A DNA stretch of 64,000 nucleotides from Bdellovibrionales bacterium (GTDB lineage: Bacteria > Bdellovibrionota > UBA1018 > CAIMNF01), in the NCBI GenBank assembly GCA_018266375.1, contig JAFEAO010000005.1, positions 331,185-395,184 on the forward strand. The letters run 5' to 3'. Position 1 is the stretch's first letter. Each line of letters starts with the position of its first letter. The position numbers and the translations under genes were made by a program. The notes below the pieces were generated by a model that was not told the DNA's origin, made no database searches, and saw only the letters and a program-made list of their open reading frames with translations. Shown here piece by piece: positions 58,814 through 64,000 of this stretch.

Positions 58814-60277
58814 ATGGGCGGCATTTTAACTGTGTTTCAATCCGGTAAGTCCGGGATGAATACTGCCAAGGCTGGAATCGCCACGGCAGGGCACAATATT
58901 TCTAATGCCGGCACTGAGGGGTTCTCTCGACAGCGAGTGACTTCCGAAGCCCAGGTCACCAAGCAATTGGCCGGTCAAGGTGGACCTTACATCGGTGAAG
59001 GTTCGAAGATCGGTAAAATTGAAAGGATTAACGACCAATACTTGGAGAAACAATTACGCGAAGGCACTCGCGACATCAATTATCACGAAGAAAAGCAGCT
59101 CTTTTTGAACCAGATCGAAGACGTCTTTAACGAGATGAACGGCGATGGTTTGAACCGTTTGATCGCTCGCTTTTTTAACGACTTCCGCAAACTCTCGAAC
59201 GAACCGAGCAGCGAAGCCGTCCGTCAGTCTGTGAGAGAATCTTCAAACGCGATGGTCAGTGATTTTAAACGACTTCGTGCGGAGATGGAGGCCATTCGCG
59301 GCCACATCGACTCTCGTCTCGACGGAAATTTAAAAGAACTTAACGTCATGGCCGAAGAGATCGCGGAATTAAACCGTCGGATTCACACCGCCGAAACCCA
59401 GGGCGACGAAGCCAATGACTTGCGCGACCGCCGTGATTTGGTCGCCAAGAAAATGAGCGGCATGACCGATATTTCGATTCACCCGGACGATAAGGGGATG
59501 ATCAACATCGACGTTAAAGGAGTCGGTCCACTCGTGACCGGCCCGAATGTTGAAAAATACTACTGGGATCGCGCTCCGGAAGTTCATGATAGCGGCCCGC
59601 TTCGCGAGCTCGCCAGCGTCGACATGGTGAGCCCTGAAAACTCGCTTCAGATCAAACGATCTCCGTTTGCGGATCAATACGTTACCAATATGTTTAAGAG
59701 CGGTAAAATAGGAGCGCTTGTCGAGGTTCGTGACCGCGCGATCGCTCAAACTCTCGAAAAACTCGACCAGCTGGCATTTTCGATCGCGAACTCGGTCAAC
59801 GAGATTCACCAAAAAGGCTTTACTGCTGACGGTAAAACCAATGTTAACTTCTTTAAAACTCCGGTCACCGTGACAGCGGCGGCGCAGAATCTTTCGTTGT
59901 CGGACGAAGTGCTTGGTTCGACTAACAACATCGCGGCAGCGCTTCAACCGTTTGCGCCGGGCGATAACCGCACCGCGCTTGCGATCGGCAATTTGCAAAA
60001 TATTCATCTTTTAAACGGAGGCCGTACTACCGTCGACGATTTCTATAACGGGATCGTCGCCGATGTCGGCGTCGCGAGCGGACGCAATAACGAAGCCTTG
60101 GGTCAGCAACATAGCATCATGACCCAACTCCAAAAGGTCAGAGACCAGGTTTCGGGAGTTTCCATTGATGAAGAGACCACTAATTTAATGCAGTTTCAAC
60201 ACGCATTCGACGCCTCGGCACGTGTGATTAAAGTCGCTGACGAGATGCTCGACACCGTATTGAGCCTGAGGAGATAA
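58814..60277 (+). CDS. flgK: Flagellar hook-associated protein 1, FlgK
   Basis: 487 residues. Joins hook to filament. Begins MGGILTVFQSGKSGMNTAKAGIATAGHNISNAGTEGFSRQRV, continues with SEAVRQSVRESSNAMVSDFKRL and ends with QVSGVSIDEETTNLMQFQHAFDASARVIKVADEMLDTVLSL. Slightly shorter than E. coli FlgK (547). Confidence 0.95.
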   Translation: MGGILTVFQSGKSGMNTAKAGIATAGHNISNAGTEGFSRQRVTSEAQVTKQLAGQGGPYIGEGSKIGKIERINDQYLEKQLREGTRDINYHEEKQLFLNQIEDVFNEMNGDGLNRLIARFFNDFRKLSNEPSSEAVRQSVRESSNAMVSDFKRLRAEMEAIRGHIDSRLDGNLKELNVMAEEIAELNRRIHTAETQGDEANDLRDRRDLVAKKMSGMTDISIHPDDKGMINIDVKGVGPLVTGPNVEKYYWDRAPEVHDSGPLRELASVDMVSPENSLQIKRSPFADQYVTNMFKSGKIGALVEVRDRAIAQTLEKLDQLAFSIANSVNEIHQKGFTADGKTNVNFFKTPVTVTAAAQNLSLSDEVLGSTNNIAAALQPFAPGDNRTALAIGNLQNIHLLNGGRTTVDDFYNGIVADVGVASGRNNEALGQQHSIMTQLQKVRDQVSGVSIDEETTNLMQFQHAFDASARVIKVADEMLDTVLSLRR

Positions 60278-60287
60278 GCACTAAGTC

Positions 60288-61286
60288 ATGAGAGTGAGTG
60301 ACAACACAAACTTCGGAACGATCCGAGATAGCATTAACCGAAGCAAATCCCGTATGGAGAATTTGCAGGGTCAATCCGCGACATTGAAAAAGGTCAATCG
60401 CCCTTCCGATGATCCAGTGGGATCCGCGAAGGTCCTCGAAGTAAGGACGGATAAAGTGAACAACGATCAATTTCAAAACAACGCCAAGCTTGCTGAAGCG
60501 TTTTTGAACAACACCGACCATGCCCTAGAAGATATCAGCGACATCATCATGCGCGCGAAAGAGATCGCGATCGGCCAGTCGTCGAATGCGAGTTCGACTC
60601 CGGAGTCTCGCCTAGGCGTCGCCGAGGAGATCAGCCAACTCTATCAACGCGCGATCGGAACCGCGAACCGACGTATTGGCGATCGCTATTTGTTCGGTGG
60701 TTACAAAACCGACACTCCTCCGGTCGACTCCGAAGGAAATTATAAGGGCGACGACGGTCAGATGATGATCGAGATCGGACGAGAAACATTTATCGGCATG
60801 AACGTGCCCGGCCACGAGATTTTCAACACACAACCGGAACGTTCGACCGACTTCAAACGCATCCAGATGGAAAAACATCCGGAGATGAAGGAAGAAGAGA
60901 AGAACCAAGCGCTCCGCACGCTCGCGTCCGAACAAGCGCCGGCGGTCGCGAACGCGAACATATTCCAAGAATTGAAAGCGCTCCGCGTGGGTCTCCTCAC
61001 CGGTGACATCAATGCGATTCGTGGAACACTTGAGCGTTTTGATGACCTTCAAGGTAAGGTCGTTTCCATGAGATCAAAAGTGGGTTCTCGCGTGCAAGGG
61101 ATCCAGGGCAACGTAAATGCTTTAGAACGGCATAACGTCACGAATGCACAGCTAACTTCTTCGATTGAAGATGCTGATATGGCTCAGGTGGTCAGCGATT
61201 TGGCCAAAGAAGAGACCATTTTCAAGAGCAGTTTAGCCAGTTCTAAGCATCTTGTTCAACCGACGCTCTTAGACTTCTTGCGATAA
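60288..61286 (+). CDS. flgL: Flagellar hook-associated protein 3, FlgL
   Basis: 332 residues. Second hook-filament junction protein. N-terminal D0/D1 region RVSDNTNFGTIRDSINRSKSRMENLQGQSATLKKVNRPSDDPVGSAKVLEVR and C-terminal NALERHNVTNAQLTSSIEDADMAQVVSDLAKEETIFKSSLASSKHLVQPTLLDFL are typical of the flagellin/FlgL family. Ten bases after flgK. Confidence 0.94.
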   Translation: MRVSDNTNFGTIRDSINRSKSRMENLQGQSATLKKVNRPSDDPVGSAKVLEVRTDKVNNDQFQNNAKLAEAFLNNTDHALEDISDIIMRAKEIAIGQSSNASSTPESRLGVAEEISQLYQRAIGTANRRIGDRYLFGGYKTDTPPVDSEGNYKGDDGQMMIEIGRETFIGMNVPGHEIFNTQPERSTDFKRIQMEKHPEMKEEEKNQALRTLASEQAPAVANANIFQELKALRVGLLTGDINAIRGTLERFDDLQGKVVSMRSKVGSRVQGIQGNVNALERHNVTNAQLTSSIEDADMAQVVSDLAKEETIFKSSLASSKHLVQPTLLDFLR

Positions 61287-61367
61287 TTAACTTGTTAAAC
61301 CCCTGATTTTTATGCTACCTCTACGGGTGGTAACGGATTACTGCGTTGTCCAAATGGAGATTAGGTC

Positions 61368-61592
61368 ATGTTAGTTCTGACCCGAAAATTGGGTGAAAGT
61401 ATCGCGATTGACGATCATATCAAGATCACCGTGGTACAGATCAAAGGCAAACAAGTACGCCTCGGCATTCAAGCCCCTAAAGAAACAAAGATTCACCGCG
61501 AAGAGGTTTATTCTGCCATTCAGGATCAAAATAAGTCTTCCGGCACAGCGCCTGCGGATTTGAGCCAGCTTACAAAACCACTCAAAGAATAG
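61368..61592 (+). CDS. csrA: Carbon storage regulator CsrA
   Basis: 74 residues. RNA-binding dimer that blocks or stabilises mRNAs at AnGGA sites. Core MLVLTRKLGESIAIDDHIKITVVQIKGKQVRLGIQAPKETKIHREEVY is intact, including the RNA-contacting RKLGES and VRLGIQAP segments. The C-terminal tail is longer than in E. coli (61 residues). GGAG and GGA motifs in the leader at about 61333 and 61353 could be autoregulation sites. Confidence 0.97.
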   Translation: MLVLTRKLGESIAIDDHIKITVVQIKGKQVRLGIQAPKETKIHREEVYSAIQDQNKSSGTAPADLSQLTKPLKE

Positions 61593-61662
61593 TCCCTCTT
61601 CAAAAATCACCAAACCCATCTCCGTAGAAAATTTTGCAGTGTGACAAAAAATTGTCATGCTT

Positions 61663-61690
61663 TTGACACTTTTTTCATTCCGGACACAAT
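61663..61690 (+). promoter_or_regulatory. Possible fliW promoter
   Basis: TTGACA (61663-61668), 16 bases, CACAAT (61685-61690). It follows a small inverted repeat (TGACA/TGTCA) after csrA. Confidence 0.5.
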
Positions 61691-61706
61691 AACGCCTTGC
61701 TCGTCT

Positions 61707-61744
61707 GGACGGATCGTCTATCCTATATATAGGGATAGGGTGGA
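61707..61744 (+). promoter_or_regulatory. GGA-rich leader of fliW, possible CsrA site
   Basis: Four GGA triplets (61707, 61711, 61733, 61742) and a stem-prone TATCC...GGGATA repeat lie in the last 60 bases before fliW. CsrA prefers GGA in hairpins. Binding is a prediction only. Confidence 0.4.
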
Positions 61745-61767
61745 GTACACGCCCTAGAGGTATTTTT

Positions 61768-62304
61768 ATGGTGATCCAGACAGGACGTTTTGGACAAATT
61801 GAAGTTTCTTCGGATGAGATCATTTCAATTCCGAGTGGGATCTTGGGTTTTCCCGAAGATCACAATTTCTGCTTGGTCGACGCCGCAGACGCGACGATGA
61901 TCTTGTGGCTTCAGTCGATCACGAATCCGCATCTCGCGTTCCCGGTTCTCGAGCCGAAAATCTTCAAACCGGATTACATTGTTCGTCTCTCGGCGGCCGA
62001 GCTTCGCGAATTGCGCCTAGCTTCGATCAAAGACGCAAGCGTATTCACAATCCTCACGATTCCATCGGATCTTACCGAGATGACCGCAAACTTGAAAGCC
62101 CCGTTGGTGATCAACACCAAAGAGAAGACTGCTAAGCAAGTCGTGCTTCAAGAAAACGATCAGCCGATCAAGTTTCCGATGTTCAAGGAACTCCGCGGTC
62201 ATCTCCTCGCGACTCGCGATGCTCAAACCGCGGGTACTATTCAAAAAGGCGCACTCCAAGTCAGTGGTCTCCCGCTTAGTTCCGCAGTTCAGTTGATCGG
62301 TTAA
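61768..62304 (+). CDS. fliW: Flagellar assembly factor FliW
   Basis: 178 residues. Opens with GRFGQIEVSSDEIISIPSGILGFPEDHNFCLV, the FliW signature, followed by the acidic middle and a short C-terminal tail. FliW binds flagellin, and when free binds CsrA and relieves its repression of flagellin translation. An AGAGG site is eight bases before the ATG. csrA is directly upstream, as in many bacteria with the FliW-CsrA partner switch. Confidence 0.95.
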   Translation: MVIQTGRFGQIEVSSDEIISIPSGILGFPEDHNFCLVDAADATMILWLQSITNPHLAFPVLEPKIFKPDYIVRLSAAELRELRLASIKDASVFTILTIPSDLTEMTANLKAPLVINTKEKTAKQVVLQENDQPIKFPMFKELRGHLLATRDAQTAGTIQKGALQVSGLPLSSAVQLIG

Positions 62305-62383
62305 GATTTATTATTTGACTCGTGCTAAGTACAGCTTTCTCCCAAGGGGAATACGAGAGCGAGGTTTTACGTTGTTCTTTAGG

Positions 62384-62740
62384 TTATTTGCAGTGATCGT
62401 CTGAAACAACGAAGTAAGTGAGCTTTTTGTCGAGCGTCGACTTAACGCAATTACCGAAGCTATTGAATGCGTAATCGTCTTCGCCGTCGCAAAGATTGTC
62501 GCTTGTCGTAAAATAGGTCGCTTTGTGGTCGAAGGTAACCTTCACGCAATTACCGAAAGCCGTAAAAGCATGATCGTCGTCGTGTTTACAAAGCGAATCG
62601 TCCACCACGAAGTAACTTGGATTTCCGTCAATCAATTTCACGCACTGGCCCAGTTGGGTGAAGGCATAGTTACGGCGTTCTTGTTGGCCGAACGAGGTTG
62701 AGGACACGAAAGCAAACAAAGCGATTAAAATCAATTTCAT
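62384..62740 (-). CDS. Exported protein with three tandem Cys-containing repeats
   Basis: 118 residues from the ATG at 62740 (AGGAG upstream). Signal peptide MKLILIALFAFVSSTSFGQ, then three repeats of about 32 residues. Each repeat reads roughly (Y/H)AF-x3-G-x-CVK-x8-YF-x3-D-x2-C, each with two cysteines (GQCVK...SLC, GNCVK...NLC, GNCVK...DHC). No known domain is recognised. The start overlaps the upstream TPR gene stop (TAATG), so the two genes are coupled. Confidence 0.75.
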   Translation of the reverse strand: MKLILIALFAFVSSTSFGQQERRNYAFTQLGQCVKLIDGNPSYFVVDDSLCKHDDDHAFTAFGNCVKVTFDHKATYFTTSDNLCDGEDDYAFNSFGNCVKSTLDKKLTYFVVSDDHCK

Positions 62741-63435
62741 TAGTGCTCCTTTTTTATGAGGTCGAGATAAGCGGTGGCTTCGCGATTTACCGGGTCGAGT
62801 TCCAACACCGATTCCCATTCAATTTCGGCATCGAGCAAGTTGGATTGGGAGTAATGGAGTAGACCCAGTTGAATCCGGATCGTGAGATCGGTTGGACGCT
62901 CGGCTTTGAGTTGTTGCAACTCTTGAATCGCGCGGGTAATAAAACCCTTTTTAGCGAATGCCTTGGCGCGCTTCACGCGAATATCGGTCGACTGCGGGTC
63001 AAGGAGAATTGCCTTGTTGTACTCTTCGATTGCCTCGTCAAAACGGCGATAGCGGAAATATAAATCACCGACCTCGAAGTGTTTGACCGAAAAACGTCGA
63101 TCGATTTGGACGTCGTCACCGATTTGCTTCAAGAAAACGCTTTGATTGGCTTGCTCGAAGATCTTCTTGGCTTCTTCGTAGCGGCCTATATCGTTCAATA
63201 TCACGCTCAAGCAGATCGCCGAATCGGTGTGCTTCGGATCGTAGTAAAGCGCCTTACGTAAATCTTCGATCGATTCGACTAGACGATTTTGGTAAGAGCG
63301 CAAGAGTCCACGCAAGTAAAAAAAATCCGCATTGTCCGGTTCCAGAGTCAAGCCGTCCGCGATGAGTTTTTCTGCATCGGGAAACTGCTTGTTCTGAATC
63401 CGTTTCTGGATTTCCTGAGTGGGAGTCAGCAACAT
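62740..63435 (-). CDS. TPR-repeat protein
   Basis: 231 residues built almost entirely of tetratricopeptide repeats (AEKLIADGLTLEPDNADFFYLRGLLRSY, GRYEEAKKIFEQA, FDEAIEEYNKAILLDPQSTDIRVKRAKAFAKKG). No signal peptide seen. Starts only one base after the bamD-like stop and its stop overlaps the start of the repeat protein. Likely a protein-interaction scaffold; no specific function recognised. Confidence 0.75.
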   Translation of the reverse strand: MLLTPTQEIQKRIQNKQFPDAEKLIADGLTLEPDNADFFYLRGLLRSYQNRLVESIEDLRKALYYDPKHTDSAICLSVILNDIGRYEEAKKIFEQANQSVFLKQIGDDVQIDRRFSVKHFEVGDLYFRYRRFDEAIEEYNKAILLDPQSTDIRVKRAKAFAKKGFITRAIQELQQLKAERPTDLTIRIQLGLLHYSQSNLLDAEIEWESVLELDPVNREATAYLDLIKKEH

Positions 63436-64000
63436 TTAGAGGCTCTTTAAGAGTTCTTTTGCTTTCACAGCAACTTCGGATTCGCCGTAGAGATCCAAAA
63501 TCTTTTGTAGGCGAGTGCGAGCTGCATCAGCTTTCTTACGACGGATGTAGAACTGGGCGATATCGAATTCTTTTTCGGCAAGCTTGTTATAGGCTTTCGC
63601 CTTGAAATCTTTTGCTTTCTTGGCGTACTCGCCAGTAGGATATTTTTTGAGATAACTCGTAAACGAGTTGATCGCGCTCTCGGCGGAACGAAGGTCGCGA
63701 GCGATCGTCGATGGGATGTCCATGAAGTAAGATTCGCCCGCGCGGAAAATCCCGTAGCCGGCTTTTTCATGCTTCGGATAGAGCTCGACGAAAGTCTCAT
63801 AGGCGCTTGCCGCTTCGGGATAAGACTCTTGCAAGAAGTACACGTCGCCAATCCGCATTTGGGCGAGGGCACCGTAGCTCGAGTAAGAGAACTTGCTCTT
63901 CACTATGCGAAGTTTGTCGAGGGCGAGGAGATAACGGTCATTTGAAATGTCTGTTTCTGCGTCCTTGTACAAATCTCCCGGATCCGACTCGTTGATTGAT
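63436..64000 (-). CDS. bamD: Outer membrane assembly lipoprotein BamD, partial
   Basis: The gene continues past the right edge; the reading frame is open to base 64000, so the N-terminus with its expected lipoprotein signal is missing. Visible part (188 residues) has the TPR pattern typical of BamD/YfiO: YKDAETDISNDRYLLALDKLRIVKSKF, GALAQMRIGDVYFLQESYPEAASAYETFVELYPKH, YPTGEYAKKAKDFKAKAYNKLAEKEFDIAQFYIRRKK. BamD works in outer membrane protein assembly. A TTG at 63970-63972 is not a real start. Confidence 0.8.
   Translation of the reverse strand, partial: SINESDPGDLYKDAETDISNDRYLLALDKLRIVKSKFSYSSYGALAQMRIGDVYFLQESYPEAASAYETFVELYPKHEKAGYGIFRAGESYFMDIPSTIARDLRSAESAINSFTSYLKKYPTGEYAKKAKDFKAKAYNKLAEKEFDIAQFYIRRKKADAARTRLQKILDLYGESEVAVKAKELLKSL

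Noticed and set aside
63970..63972. TTG as the start of the BamD-like protein at the right edge
   Set aside because: The reading frame stays open to the window end and the lipoprotein signal is missing, so the gene is simply truncated by the window.

Overview
This window is the replication-origin region of a Gram-negative, flagellated bacterium that most resembles the Bdellovibrionota (Bdellovibrio-type bacteria). This is inferred from gene order and protein families, not from a database search. Pointers are the atpE-atpB / gyrA / gyrB / recF / dnaN / dnaA block next to rpmH-rnpA-yidD-yidC-mnmE and mnmG-rsmG-parAB, a bactofilin next to parAB, a split ATP synthase, a deaminase that looks like the Bd3614 family named after Bdellovibrio, and many exported Ser/Gly/Tyr-rich proteins. 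No rRNA, tRNA, CRISPR array, transposase or prophage gene was seen. It is ordinary chromosomal core with several lineage-specific insertions.

Layout. 1-2.6 kb: three exported proteins of unknown function on the minus strand, the first two being tandem paralogues. 2.8-13.7 kb (minus): a long co-directional run read from dnaN down through recF, gyrB, fabH, gyrA, a TPR lipoprotein, atpZ-like, atpI-like, atpB and atpE. 13.74-14.2 kb: the probable oriC between dnaN and dnaA. 14.2-15.6 kb: dnaA. From 15.7 kb most genes run on the plus strand, away from the origin: rpmH, rnpA, yidD, yidC, mnmE. 19.3-25.5 kb: an acyl-CoA block (hydroxyacyl-CoA dehydrogenase, acyl-CoA dehydrogenase, two-subunit B12-dependent acyl-CoA mutase) wedged between mnmE and mnmG. 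25.5-30.6 kb: mnmG, rsmG (which contains a perfect parS site), parA, parB, bactofilin. 30.6-36.4 kb: the other half of the ATP synthase (b', b, delta, alpha, gamma, beta, epsilon). 36.5-45 kb: a large exported protein, xseB, tlyA, a class A penicillin-binding protein, a GNAT protein and a TonB-like protein. 45-52.6 kb: the glycine cleavage system, with gcvP convergent to a gcvT-gcvH-deaminase operon that follows two signalling-type genes. 52.8-62.3 kb: a flagellar rod/ring/hook-junction operon flgF-G-A-H-I-(small ORF)-J-M-N-K-L, then csrA and fliW. 62.4-64 kb (minus): a partial bamD, a TPR protein and an exported triple-repeat protein.

How it fits together. The left part holds replication initiation, supercoiling and the membrane half of the ATP synthase; the right part holds the F1 half, segregation and tRNA modification. 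The acyl-CoA block could carry branched isobutyryl-CoA (a valine breakdown product) through butyryl-CoA and crotonyl-CoA steps, because the mutase carries the Phe/Gln residue pair of isobutyryl-CoA mutase rather than the Tyr/Arg pair of methylmalonyl-CoA mutase. Other points worth checking are a Leu at the quinolone-resistance position of GyrA, predicted leaderless promoters, a CsrA/FliW leader rich in GGA motifs, and the deaminase in the glycine cleavage operon.
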